Origin: DATLNF01 sp046590575
GTDB taxonomy: Bacteria; Actinomycetota; Actinomycetes; BP-191
Direction: 5' to 3'
DNA: 23,966 bases
NCBI GenBank assembly: GCA_046590575.1
Contig: JBKJUS010000189.1
Location: forward strand, 1-23,966
The notes under the pieces were generated by a model that saw only the letters and a program-made list of their open reading frames with translations, was not told where the DNA came from and searched no databases. Positions 8,672 to 15,725 of the stretch are shown one piece after another. Both the position numbers and the translations under genes were made by a program. Each line of letters starts with the position of its first letter. The stretch's first letter is position 1.

Positions 8672-9667
8672 CTACCGTACGTCAGCCGCCCGGCCGTCGC
8701 CGACGGTGAGGACCAGCTTGCCGAAGACATCGCCGCGCTCCATCTGCTCGAACGCGGACGTGACCTCGCCGAGGTCACGGACCGAGTCCACCAGCGGTCG
8801 CACGCCGGTGGTCAGCAGGAACCGGACGAGGTCCTCGAGCTCACGGCGAGAGCCCATGGTCGAGCCGGCGACACGCAGTTGTCGGAAGAACATTCGAGCG
8901 AGGTCGGCAGAGGGCGCCGGGCCACTCGTCGCGCCGGACACGACCACGACCCCGCCGGGTTCGAGCGCCTTGAGTGAGTGGTCCCAGGTCGCCGCGCCGA
9001 CCGTCTCCATGACGGCTTCGACCCGGGTCGGCAGTCGCTCGCCGGACAGCACGGCCACGTGCGCGCCGAGCTCAAGTGCGCGGTCGAGCCGCGCTTGGTC
9101 GCGGCTCGTCACGTACACCGTCGCACCCGCCGCTCGCGCGAGCAGCAGGCAAGCCGTCGCCACCCCGCCACCGGCGCCCTGGACGAGAACCCGGTGCCCC
9201 GGGCGCACCCCGCCACGGACGAAGAGCATCCGGTACGCCGTCAGCCACGCAGTCGGGAGGCATGCCGCCTCGGCCCACGACAGCGCGGGCGGCTTCTCGA
9301 CCAGGCTGCGCTGCGGCACTGCCACGAGCTCGGCGAGCGTGCCGTCGTACCGCTCCGAGAGCAGCGACATCGTCGGGTCGAGGGTCTCGTCGCCGTTGCC
9401 GGCCGACGGATCGCCGACAATCGCGTGCACGATCACTTCGCGGCCGTCAGCGGTCACCCCGGCCCCGTCACAGCCAAGGACCCGCGGCAGCTCAGCCGCG
9501 GCGAGACCGATACCGCGGAGTGACCAGATGTCGTGGTGGTTGAGCGCCGCGGCGCGAACGCGGACGAGCTCCCACCCGTCCGGAACTGCCGGATCCGAGT
9601 GTTCGCCGACCCACAATCCGTCGAGCGGCCGATCGTAGGACTGCGATACGGCGACGGCGGCAAGCAT
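8672..9667 (-). CDS. Zinc-binding-type (MDR) alcohol dehydrogenase / quinone oxidoreductase-like
   Basis: A 331-aa medium-chain dehydrogenase/reductase. The GroES-like N-terminal domain contains ALNHHDIWSLRG and VLGCDGAGV, and the Rossmann domain (about residues 150-280) shows VLVQGAGGGVATACLLLARAAG, the nucleotide-binding glycine motif. The four-Cys structural zinc lobe of classical ADHs is not apparent, so an NADPH-dependent quinone oxidoreductase or reductase role is likelier than ethanol-type dehydrogenase. ATG 9667 (MLAAVAVSQSYDRP) is preferred: an upstream in-frame extension to 9757 has poor composition and no family similarity, and CAAAAT (9675-9680) lies 7 nt before ATG, fitting a leaderless start. 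It is the first gene of a three-gene minus-strand run and is divergent from the ABC importer. Confidence 0.88.
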   Translation of the reverse strand: MLAAVAVSQSYDRPLDGLWVGEHSDPAVPDGWELVRVRAAALNHHDIWSLRGIGLAAAELPRVLGCDGAGVTADGREVIVHAIVGDPSAGNGDETLDPTMSLLSERYDGTLAELVAVPQRSLVEKPPALSWAEAACLPTAWLTAYRMLFVRGGVRPGHRVLVQGAGGGVATACLLLARAAGATVYVTSRDQARLDRALELGAHVAVLSGERLPTRVEAVMETVGAATWDHSLKALEPGGVVVVSGATSGPAPSADLARMFFRQLRVAGSTMGSRRELEDLVRFLLTTGVRPLVDSVRDLGEVTSAFEQMERGDVFGKLVLTVGDGRAADVR

Positions 9668-9710
9668 GATCACGATTTTGGCACAACGCCGCGATTGCTC
9701 TCCCGAATCT

Positions 9711-9738
9711 TTGGCAATCCGGCCCCATGCGGCACGAT
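9711..9738 (+). promoter_or_regulatory. Candidate sigma-70-type promoter for the amino-acid ABC operon
   Basis: TTGGCA at 9711-9716 and CACGAT at 9733-9738, 16 bp apart, point at the importer operon about 48 bp before its start codon. It is the best -35/-10 pair in the 118-bp divergent gap (9668-9785), but the match is imperfect and the call rests on pattern alone. Confidence 0.35.
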
Positions 9739-9785
9739 GACGCCAGCACCGGGGCACCGCGCCCCACGGTCACGGGAGGAACCAC

Positions 9786-10712
9786 GTGAGCATGGCTACT
9801 AGAGGACAATCTCGTCGCACGCTCGCTCTGGGCGCAGTCGTCGCTCTCAGCCTGTCGCTCAGCGCCTGCGGCGACGACGACTCCACTGTCACCCCCGGCG
9901 CTGGCGCGACGACGGCAGCAGGCGCCGCGAGCTCGGCACCAGCGGCCGACGACCTCGCCGGCAAGGTGCCCGACGCGATCAAGGCCGACGGCAAGATCGT
10001 TGTCGGCACCGACTCGACCTACGCGCCGAGTGAGTTCCTCGCGGCGGACGGCAAGACGATTCAGGGCTTCGACATCGACCTGTTCAACGCTGTGGCGGCC
10101 AAGCTCGGGCTCAAGGCCGAGTTCGTCACCGCGTCGTTCGACGCGATCATCCCGGGCGTGCAGTCGGGCAAGTACGAGATCGGCGTCTCGTCGTTCACCA
10201 TCAACGACGAGCGCAAGAAAGTCGCCAACATGGTGAGCTACTTCGAGGCCGGCACCCAATGGGCGACGAAGGCCGGCAACCCGAGCACGATCAACATCGA
10301 CGACGCGTGCGGCAAGAAGATCGCTGTGCAGAAGGGCACGGTGCAGGTCGACGACCTGACGGCTCGGTCGAAGAAGTGCACGGACGCCGGCAAGAAGGCG
10401 CTGACGATCGATCAGTACGCCAGCCAGGCCGACGCCACAGCAGCCGTCGTCACGGGCAAGGACGACGCCGTGCTCGCCGACTCGCCCGTCGTGGCCTACG
10501 CCGTCGAGCAGACAGCCGGCAAGCTCGAGCTGCTCGGGGAGATCTACGACTCCGCGCCGTACGGCTACGTCGTCAAGCAGGAGCAGAAGGACTTCGCCGA
10601 CGTGCTCGCCGCGGCCCTCAAGGCGACGATCGCTGACGGCAGCTACAAGTCAGCGTTGGAGAAGTGGGGCGTCGAGGACGGCGGCATCACCGACCCCGCG
10701 GTCAACCCGTAA
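9786..10712 (+). CDS. Amino-acid ABC transporter substrate-binding lipoprotein (SBP family 3)
   Basis: A 308-aa extracytoplasmic receptor for a polar amino-acid importer. The N-terminus ends in a lipobox, LSLSAC (Cys about residue 28), followed by Asp-rich and Ala-rich linker, so it is a lipid-anchored protein. The mature part starts GKIVVGTDSTYAPSEF and contains GFDIDLFNAVAAKLGL, VQSGKYEIGVSSFTI and the late LTIDQYASQADATAAVVTGKDDAVLADSPV block, all typical of SBP_bac_3. The ligand (for example glutamate, glutamine or another polar amino acid) cannot be fixed from sequence. GTG 9786 lies 5 nt after GGAGGA (9775-9780); ATG 9792 is an alternative with wider spacing. It is the first gene of the receptor-permease-ATPase operon. 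Confidence 0.94.
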   Translation: MSMATRGQSRRTLALGAVVALSLSLSACGDDDSTVTPGAGATTAAGAASSAPAADDLAGKVPDAIKADGKIVVGTDSTYAPSEFLAADGKTIQGFDIDLFNAVAAKLGLKAEFVTASFDAIIPGVQSGKYEIGVSSFTINDERKKVANMVSYFEAGTQWATKAGNPSTINIDDACGKKIAVQKGTVQVDDLTARSKKCTDAGKKALTIDQYASQADATAAVVTGKDDAVLADSPVVAYAVEQTAGKLELLGEIYDSAPYGYVVKQEQKDFADVLAAALKATIADGSYKSALEKWGVEDGGITDPAVNP

Positions 10713-10721
10713 CGACTGCGC

Positions 10722-11681
10722 GTGGCATCAGAGGACTCGGTAGAACCGGAGCGGCCTGATCCGATCAAGGCCGTCCCGGTGCGACACCCAGGGCGCTGGA
10801 TCGGTGTCGGCGTCATCGGGGTGCTGGTCGCGATGTTCGTCCACCTGCTCGTGACCAATGACGCTTTCCAGTGGTCGTTCATGGTCGACAACATGTTCTC
10901 CGAGCCCATCCGAGAGGGCGCCCGCACCACGATCGTGCTGACCGTTCTATCCATGATCCTGGGCGTCCTTCTGGGCATCGTCCTCGCGGTGATGCGGCTC
11001 TCCCCCAACAAGGTGCTGTCGTGGAGCGCCTGGGTCTATGTCTGGATCTTCCGATCTGTTCCCCGACTCGTCCTGCTCGTCCTCGCCGGCAACCTCGGCA
11101 TCATCTTCGCCAACGGTCAGATCGAGTTCGGCTTGCCGTTCGACCGACAGCTGCTCGACCTTTTCGGAGTCGAGAGCGACGCCCGCATCTTCGGCCTCGA
11201 CAGCCGGGAGGTGCTCTCCGGGTTCAGCGCCGCACTCATCGGTCTGGTTCTCTCCGAGGCGGCGTACATGGCCGAGATCGTCCGAGCCGGCATCCTTTCG
11301 GTCGACTCCGGGCAGAGCGAGGCCGCTCTGGCCCTCGGCATGAACCGGCCGCTCACCCTGAGGCGAATCGTCCTACCGCAGGCGATGCGAGTCATCCTGC
11401 CGCCCACCGGCAACGAGACGATCGCGATGCTCAAGGACACCGCGCTCGTTGTCGCCGTACCCGTCTCCAACGAATTGTTCTTCCAGCTCCAAGCAGTGGG
11501 TTCGCGGACGTTCCAGGTCTTCCCTGTCCTCGTCGCCGCCTGTCTCTGGTACATAGCTCTCACCAGCGTGCTGCTCGTCGGGCAGCACTTCCTGGAGAAG
11601 CGCTTCTCCCGTGGTTTCGGCCCGCGCCAAAAGGTCCAGCCGGCCCCGGTGCCTGCTGGCGGCATGGGCGGGGCCAGATGA
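10722..11681 (+). CDS. Polar amino-acid ABC transporter permease
   Basis: A 319-aa membrane subunit of the His/Glu/Gln/Arg/opine permease family. A soluble N-terminal stretch of about 25 residues precedes TM1 (about 28-46); further helices include TTIVLTVLSMILGVLLGIVLAV and the C-terminal FPVLVAACLWYIALTSVLLVG. The EAA loop that docks the ATPase is present (EIVRAGILSVDSGQSEAALALG, then LPQAMRVILPPTGNETIAMLKDT). Only one permease is encoded, so it probably acts as a homodimer. GTG 10722 starts 9 bp after the receptor stop. The gene ends in ATGA overlapping the ATPase start. Confidence 0.94.
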   Translation: MASEDSVEPERPDPIKAVPVRHPGRWIGVGVIGVLVAMFVHLLVTNDAFQWSFMVDNMFSEPIREGARTTIVLTVLSMILGVLLGIVLAVMRLSPNKVLSWSAWVYVWIFRSVPRLVLLVLAGNLGIIFANGQIEFGLPFDRQLLDLFGVESDARIFGLDSREVLSGFSAALIGLVLSEAAYMAEIVRAGILSVDSGQSEAALALGMNRPLTLRRIVLPQAMRVILPPTGNETIAMLKDTALVVAVPVSNELFFQLQAVGSRTFQVFPVLVAACLWYIALTSVLLVGQHFLEKRFSRGFGPRQKVQPAPVPAGGMGGAR

Positions 11682-12448
11682 CCGCCCTCGACTCCATGGT
11701 CGTCGCCGAGTCCGTGCACAAGTCGTTCGGCCACCTCGAGGTGCTCAAAGGCATCGACCTCGTAGTCGAGCGCAGCGAGGTCATGGTCATCGTCGGACCG
11801 TCCGGTTCCGGCAAGAGCACGTTCCTGCGGTGCATCAACCACCTGGAGCAGGTCAACGCCGGGCGGCTATGGGTGGACGGCAAGCTGGTTGGCTACCGGG
11901 AGCACGGCGGCAAGCTGCACGAGCTGCCCGAGAAGGTCATTGCCGGACAGCGGGCCAAGATCGGCATGGTCTTCCAGCGGTTCAACCTCTTCCCACACCT
12001 CACGGCGTTGCAGAACGTCATCGAAGCGCCGATGCGGGTCCGCAAGCAGACTCGAGGCGAGGCGCAGGAGCGGGGGCGTGACCTGCTCGACCAGGTCGGT
12101 CTGACGGCGAAGGTGGACAGCTACCCTGGCGAGCTCTCCGGCGGGCAGCAGCAGCGGGTGGCGATCGCCCGAGCCCTCGCCATGGACCCCATGCTCATGC
12201 TCTTCGACGAGCCCACTAGCTCTCTGGACCCGGAGCTCGTCGGCGAGGTCCTCGACGTGATGAAGAACCTGGCGCACAAGGGCATGACCATGGTGGTGGT
12301 CACCCACGAGATGGGCTTTGCCCGCGAGGTCGGTCACGAGCTCGTCTTCATGGACGAGGGCGTGATCGTCGAACGCGGCAAGCCCACCGATGTGTTCAGT
12401 CGGCCTCAGCAGGAACGGACCAAGGCTTTCTTCTCGAAGATCCTCTAA
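11678..12448 (+). CDS. Polar amino-acid ABC transporter ATP-binding protein
   Basis: A 256-aa cytoplasmic ATPase that drives the importer. Walker A is GPSGSGKST, the Q-loop lies in MVFQRFNLFPH, the ABC signature is LSGGQQQR, Walker B is MLMLFDEPTSSLDPE and the switch His is in VVVTHEMGFAREV. The roughly 20-residue insertion before the Q-loop (YREHGGKLHELPEKVIAGQRA) is characteristic of glutamine/histidine-type importers. ATG 11678 overlaps the permease TGA by 4 bp, so translation is coupled; the longer open frame upstream is out of register with the permease gene and is ignored. It is the last gene of the operon, unless the epimerase 33 bp downstream is co-transcribed. Confidence 0.96.
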   Translation: MTALDSMVVAESVHKSFGHLEVLKGIDLVVERSEVMVIVGPSGSGKSTFLRCINHLEQVNAGRLWVDGKLVGYREHGGKLHELPEKVIAGQRAKIGMVFQRFNLFPHLTALQNVIEAPMRVRKQTRGEAQERGRDLLDQVGLTAKVDSYPGELSGGQQQRVAIARALAMDPMLMLFDEPTSSLDPELVGEVLDVMKNLAHKGMTMVVVTHEMGFAREVGHELVFMDEGVIVERGKPTDVFSRPQQERTKAFFSKIL

Positions 12449-12481
12449 GGCTCGGCCGGCACGAGTGGCAGACTCCGCGCC

Positions 12482-13081
12482 ATGGATGTCGCCGAGCTCT
12501 CGATCCCAGGCGCGTGGCTCTTCACGCCGCGCCAGCATTCCGACGACCGCGGACTGTTCCTCGAGTGGTTCAAGGCCGATGTGTTCACCAAGGCTGTCGG
12601 CCACGGGTTCACCGTCGCCCAAGCCAACAACTCTGTCTCGCGGCGTGGCGTCGTACGCGGCATTCACTTTGCCGATGTGCCTCCGGGCCAGGCAAAGTAC
12701 GTCTACTGCCCGCGCGGGGGCATCCTCGACGTCGTCATCGACATCCGGGTCGGCTCACCGACGTTCGGCGCGATCGACAGCGTCGTCCTCGACGACACGA
12801 ACCGGCGGACGGTCTACCTCAGCGAGGGCCTCGGTCATGCGTTCGTCGCACTCACCGACAACGCCTCACTCACCTACCTCTGCTCCACGCCGTACACCCC
12901 CGGCGCCGAGCACACGATCACTCCGTTGGACCCAGACCTCGGCATCGACTGGCGGGTGGATTCGCCGATCCTGTCCGAGCGAGACCTCGAAGGGCCGACC
13001 TTGGCAGAGGCGGCCGAGCAGGGTCTGCTTCCGACGTACGACGACTGCATCGCCTTCACCAGAACGCTGCGGACCGGCTAG
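12482..13081 (+). CDS. dTDP-4-dehydrorhamnose 3,5-epimerase family protein (RmlC-like)
   Basis: A 199-aa cupin of the RmlC family. Matches: DDRGLFLEWFKADVF near the N-terminus, VVRGIHFADVPPGQAKYV with the catalytic-type His, GGILDVVIDIRVGSPTFG, and CSTPYTPGAEHTITPLDPDLGIDW. RmlC enzymes epimerise dTDP-4-keto-6-deoxyglucose at C3 and C5 for rhamnose synthesis, or act in related deoxysugar pathways. No rmlA, rmlB or rmlD lies in the window, so the exact pathway is open. ATG 12482 has no clear Shine-Dalgarno; CAGACT at 12469-12474 lies 7 nt before it, so it may have its own leaderless promoter. Its stop TAG (13079-13081) abuts the stop of the convergent membrane protein with no intervening base. 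Confidence 0.9.
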   Translation: MDVAELSIPGAWLFTPRQHSDDRGLFLEWFKADVFTKAVGHGFTVAQANNSVSRRGVVRGIHFADVPPGQAKYVYCPRGGILDVVIDIRVGSPTFGAIDSVVLDDTNRRTVYLSEGLGHAFVALTDNASLTYLCSTPYTPGAEHTITPLDPDLGIDWRVDSPILSERDLEGPTLAEAAEQGLLPTYDDCIAFTRTLRTG

Positions 13082-13807
13082 TTAGAAAACGATCTCGAAG
13101 AGCAGGTAGAAGACGGCGGCCAACACGAAGCCGGCGATGATGGCGTTCTTATGGGTCTCGAGATACTTCTTCGTCGGGCCGGGGGCGGTGCCGCCGATCA
13201 CGCCGAGCGCGTTGAGCTCGAGCGCACCGACAAGCAGCAGGGTCACGATGGCGTAGGTGGCGCGCTTGCCACCCTCTGCGAGGTCGAATGTGCCGGCGAA
13301 GTGGCTGGTCGCCGCCATGAAGAACAACATCGGGATCGACAGCACCGTGTTGGTCCGCGACGCGAGTAGGCCCTTGCGTCCAGCGGCAGCCGCGTTGGGG
13401 TCAGCTTCTTTGCCCGCAGCGACGCCCTCGGCATTGGCGATCACGATCTGCTGGTTGGGCCAGATGACGCCCCAGACATTCGCGAACATCACCAGTGCCA
13501 GCACGATGCCGGTCGAGATGCTGTAGCCGACGGGGGTCTTCCAGATGCCGTCGATGCGGTACAACGGGCTGAAAGCGAGGATGGACAGCCCACTCAGCAC
13601 CGTGAGCACCGCGGCGTAGCGGAACCACCAGAGCGCACGCGGCGCCAGCTTGCGGATGACCTCGGTGCGCGTTCCCGGCTCGAACTCGGCGAAGGCGGGC
13701 ACCTGAACGAAGTTGAAGTAGTAGAGCAGCCCGATCCAGGTGACGCCGCTGAGGTAGTGCCCCCAGCGAGAGAGGAACTCGCCGCCCTGCTGCGTGAATA
13801 TCTCCAC
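13082..13807 (-). CDS. Urate hydroxylase PuuD-like integral membrane protein
   Basis: A 241-aa membrane protein with about six helices (roughly residues 8-27, 47-68, 79-102, 145-163, 172-191, 211-232). The segment FLSRWGHYLSGVTWIGLLYYFNFVQVPAF is the hallmark of the N-terminal membrane domain of PuuD-type urate hydroxylases; GVIWPNQQIV and RTNTVLSIPMLFFMAATSHF also fit. The C-terminal cytochrome c domain of full PuuD is absent, so urate oxidation is uncertain and a separate electron carrier would be needed. GTG 13807 is chosen because a GGAGG stands 5 nt before it; GTG 13825, six codons upstream, has no ribosome site. It is 48 bp downstream of sodX on the same strand. Confidence 0.72.
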   Translation of the reverse strand: MEIFTQQGGEFLSRWGHYLSGVTWIGLLYYFNFVQVPAFAEFEPGTRTEVIRKLAPRALWWFRYAAVLTVLSGLSILAFSPLYRIDGIWKTPVGYSISTGIVLALVMFANVWGVIWPNQQIVIANAEGVAAGKEADPNAAAAGRKGLLASRTNTVLSIPMLFFMAATSHFAGTFDLAEGGKRATYAIVTLLLVGALELNALGVIGGTAPGPTKKYLETHKNAIIAGFVLAAVFYLLFEIVF

Positions 13808-13812
13808 TGCAA

Positions 13813-13817
13813 CCTCC
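13813..13817 (-). promoter_or_regulatory. Shine-Dalgarno site fixing the PuuD-like start
   Basis: GGAGG on the minus strand, 5 nt before GTG 13807. It lies inside the frame if GTG 13825 is used, which argues for the shorter protein. Confidence 0.65.
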
Positions 13818-13855
13818 GACGTCACGACGATGTCAGCGCGACCGTAGCACCGGAA

Positions 13856-14134
13856 TCAGACCCGGCCCCGGCTACGCCACGGCCAATACCGCCACCTCGC
13901 GACAGCGACGAGATCAGCGGTCGGCACGACCCCGTAGGTCCGGCTGTCGTCACTGGCTCCGGCGTTGTCACCCTCGACCCACCAGCCGACAGGAGCGGGG
14001 CGCACGGCCCGCTTGATGTCGAACCGGCTCCCCCGGCGTACGACGACCACGTCACCCGCCTCGGGGACCGCGCCCCACCGGACCACCAGACGTTCTCCGG
14101 CGACCAGGGCGGGAACCATGCTGGAGCCGGTCAC
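13856..14134 (-). CDS. sodX: Nickel-type superoxide dismutase maturation protease
   Basis: A 92-aa S26-type peptidase (signal peptidase-like) that is expected to remove the SodN propeptide so that the new N-terminal His can bind nickel. VTGSSMVPAL holds the catalytic Ser (in SSM) and RFDIKRAV the catalytic Lys; VEGDNAGASDDSRTYGVV is the conserved box near the C-terminus. The length fits the short nickel-SOD protease family. It is divergent from sodN with 70 bp between starts, the usual arrangement. Start choice is weak: GTG 14134 is the only standard start that keeps the Ser motif without running into sodN, yet it has no clear ribosome site; the frame is open further upstream across the sodN start. 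Confidence 0.88.
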   Translation of the reverse strand: MTGSSMVPALVAGERLVVRWGAVPEAGDVVVVRRGSRFDIKRAVRPAPVGWWVEGDNAGASDDSRTYGVVPTADLVAVARWRYWPWRSRGRV

Positions 14135-14163
14135 CTCGACTCGGCCCCAGCCACAGCGGGGGC

Positions 14164-14169
14164 TAAAGT
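14164..14169 (+). promoter_or_regulatory. Candidate -10 element of sodN
   Basis: TAAAGT, a TANNNT match in the 70-bp sodX-sodN gap, is 35 nt before the sodN ATG. No good -35 is seen at 16-18 bp. I see no inverted repeat that would mark a nickel-dependent regulator site here. Confidence 0.4.
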
Positions 14170-14204
14170 CAGAGCGACCCCATCGTGATCGCCGAGAGGA
14201 CTTC

Positions 14205-14609
14205 ATGAGCATGAGAATCCCCCACATCTTCGCCACCCGCACACTCGTGCACGCGCACTGCGACCTGCCGTGCGGCGTGTACGACCCCGCCCAGGCCCGT
14301 ATCGAGGCCGAGTCGGTCAAGGCCTGCATGGAGAAGTACGCCGCGAGCGACGACCCGCAGTTCAAGCAGCGCGCCATCAGCATCAAGGAAGAGCGCGCCG
14401 ACCTCGTCAAGCACCACCTGTGGGTGCTGTGGACCGACTACTTCAAGCCCGAGCACCTCGAGGCGCACCCCGGCCTCCACCAGCTGTTCTGGGATGCGAC
14501 GAAGGCGGCCGGCGCGAGCAAGAAGTCCCTCGACCCGGCTGACGGTCAGAAGGTCATCGACCTCGTCGACCAGATCGACTCGATCTTCAAGGCCACCAAG
14601 AAGGCGTGA
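14205..14609 (+). CDS. sodN: Nickel superoxide dismutase
   Basis: A 134-aa precursor of the homohexameric Ni-SOD, which converts superoxide to oxygen and peroxide in the cytoplasm. The nickel hook HCDLPCGVYDPAQARIEAES starts at His18: His18, Cys19 and Cys23 correspond to mature His1, Cys2 and Cys6, with Asp20 and Tyr26 also conserved. Residues 1-17 (MSMRIPHIFATRTLVHA) are the propeptide, slightly longer than the 14 residues I recall for the Streptomyces enzyme. The rest (WVLWTDYFKPEHLEAHPGLHQLFWDATKAAG) is the standard four-helix body. ATG 14205 has GAGAGGA at 14194-14200, 4 nt before it; ATG 14211 is an alternative. The stop overlaps the GTG of the acetyltransferase. Confidence 0.97.
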   Translation: MSMRIPHIFATRTLVHAHCDLPCGVYDPAQARIEAESVKACMEKYAASDDPQFKQRAISIKEERADLVKHHLWVLWTDYFKPEHLEAHPGLHQLFWDATKAAGASKKSLDPADGQKVIDLVDQIDSIFKATKKA

Positions 14610-15091
14610 CGGCACCCGGAGTCATCCGGCCTGCCGATCACGGCGACGTCGACGCGATCGTCGCTCTGATCCGAGAGCTCGCGGCGTACGAGCGCGCGGC
14701 GGATGAGGTCGAGCTCACGTCTGATCGCCTGCACGACAGCCTCTTCGGTGCATCACCGCGTGTGTTCGCCCACGTCGCCGTGGTCGGTGGTGACATCGTC
14801 GGGATGGCGGTCTGGTTCTTCAACTACTCCACCTGGCGCGGCCGGCACGGGATCTACCTCGAGGACCTCTACGTCCGGCCCGAGCACCGGGGCGCCGGCC
14901 TCGGCCGGGGTTTGCTGCAGGCACTGGCGCGCGAGGCGGTAGCCCACGGCTGTGCTCGGGTCGAGTGGTGGGTCCTCGACTGGAACAACCCCGCCATCGA
15001 CTTCTACCGTTCGCTCGGCGCGACGCCGATGGACGAGTGGACAGTCTTCCGACTCACCGGCGAACCCCTGCAAACCCTTGGAAGCTCGTAG
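14606..15091 (+). CDS. GNAT family N-acetyltransferase (diamine acetyltransferase-like)
   Basis: A 161-aa acetyltransferase. The beta4-alpha3 acetyl-CoA motif is YVRPEHRGAGLGRGLLQALA (R-G-A-G-L-G), followed by RVEWWVLDWNNPAIDFYRSLGA, which together with the N-terminal DVDAIVALIRELAAYERAADEV resembles spermidine/thialysine-type (SSAT-like) members. The acceptor could be a polyamine, an amino-acid-like amine or a protein; sequence does not decide. GTG 14606 overlaps the sodN stop TGA by GTGA, so translation is coupled to sodN and the protein is made only when sodN is read. The lipoprotein SOD gene begins 43 bp downstream. Confidence 0.9.
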   Translation: MTAPGVIRPADHGDVDAIVALIRELAAYERAADEVELTSDRLHDSLFGASPRVFAHVAVVGGDIVGMAVWFFNYSTWRGRHGIYLEDLYVRPEHRGAGLGRGLLQALAREAVAHGCARVEWWVLDWNNPAIDFYRSLGATPMDEWTVFRLTGEPLQTLGSS

Positions 15092-15134
15092 TCGAACGGG
15101 CATGATCGTCGACAGCCCCTCGACAGGAGGAATC

Positions 15135-15719
15135 ATGCCCCTCGTGAGAGCCACCGCCTTGGCCGTTGTCGCCGTCCTCTCGCTCGCCTCGTGCGGCGGC
15201 GACGACACCGACACCGCGGCCCCCGCCGCGGAGGTCATGACGGTGTCGTTCGCCTCGCCCGACGGCACGGCGAAGGGCACGGGCAGCGTGGCCTTCGGCA
15301 AGGACGGCGCGACCATCACGGTGAATGCCACCGGCCTTACCCCGGGTCTGCACGGGTTGCACGTCCACAAGATCGGCGCTTGTGCGGCCGACAGCCCGGA
15401 CCCCACGATGCCCTCGACAAAGGGGGCCTTCCTCTCGGCCGGCGGGCACCTCGCGGCCGGCGGGCAGGTGCATGGAAACCATGACGGTGACCTGCCGAGC
15501 CTGCTGGTCCGGGCCGACGGCTCAGCCGACCTCGTCGTCGTCAGTGACCGCCTGACTCGAGAGCTCGTGCTGGACGGGGACGGCAGCGCCCTGATGATCC
15601 ACGACGCGCCCGACAACTCCGGCAACATCCCGAGCCGTTACGCCGCCAAGCCCGACGCCACGACGGCAAAGACGGGTGACTCCGGCAAACGCGTCGCGTG
15701 CGCGGTCCTTAAGGGCTGA
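15135..15719 (+). CDS. sodC: Cu/Zn superoxide dismutase family lipoprotein
   Basis: A 194-aa exported SOD. A signal peptide ends in the lipobox SLASC (Cys20), so the enzyme is anchored outside the membrane. All metal ligands can be placed: Cu ligands His76 and His78 (GLHVH), bridging His105 (SAGGH), Zn ligands His113, His116 and Asp119 (VHGNHDGD), and Cu ligand His156 (MIHDAPD). Cys83 and Cys189 form the usual disulfide pair and Arg186 near the C-terminus matches the active-site Arg. It should be catalytically intact. ATG 15135 follows AGGAGG (15125-15130); the upstream in-frame extension overlaps the acetyltransferase gene and is rejected. Convergent with the DUF3159 gene, 6 bp apart. Confidence 0.95.
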   Translation: MPLVRATALAVVAVLSLASCGGDDTDTAAPAAEVMTVSFASPDGTAKGTGSVAFGKDGATITVNATGLTPGLHGLHVHKIGACAADSPDPTMPSTKGAFLSAGGHLAAGGQVHGNHDGDLPSLLVRADGSADLVVVSDRLTRELVLDGDGSALMIHDAPDNSGNIPSRYAAKPDATTAKTGDSGKRVACAVLKG

Positions 15720-15725
15720 GGGCTC

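Noticed and set aside
10871..11677. Long upstream extension of the ABC ATPase frame
   Set aside because: It overlaps the permease gene in another frame; the real ATPase start is ATG 11678 in the ATGA overlap.
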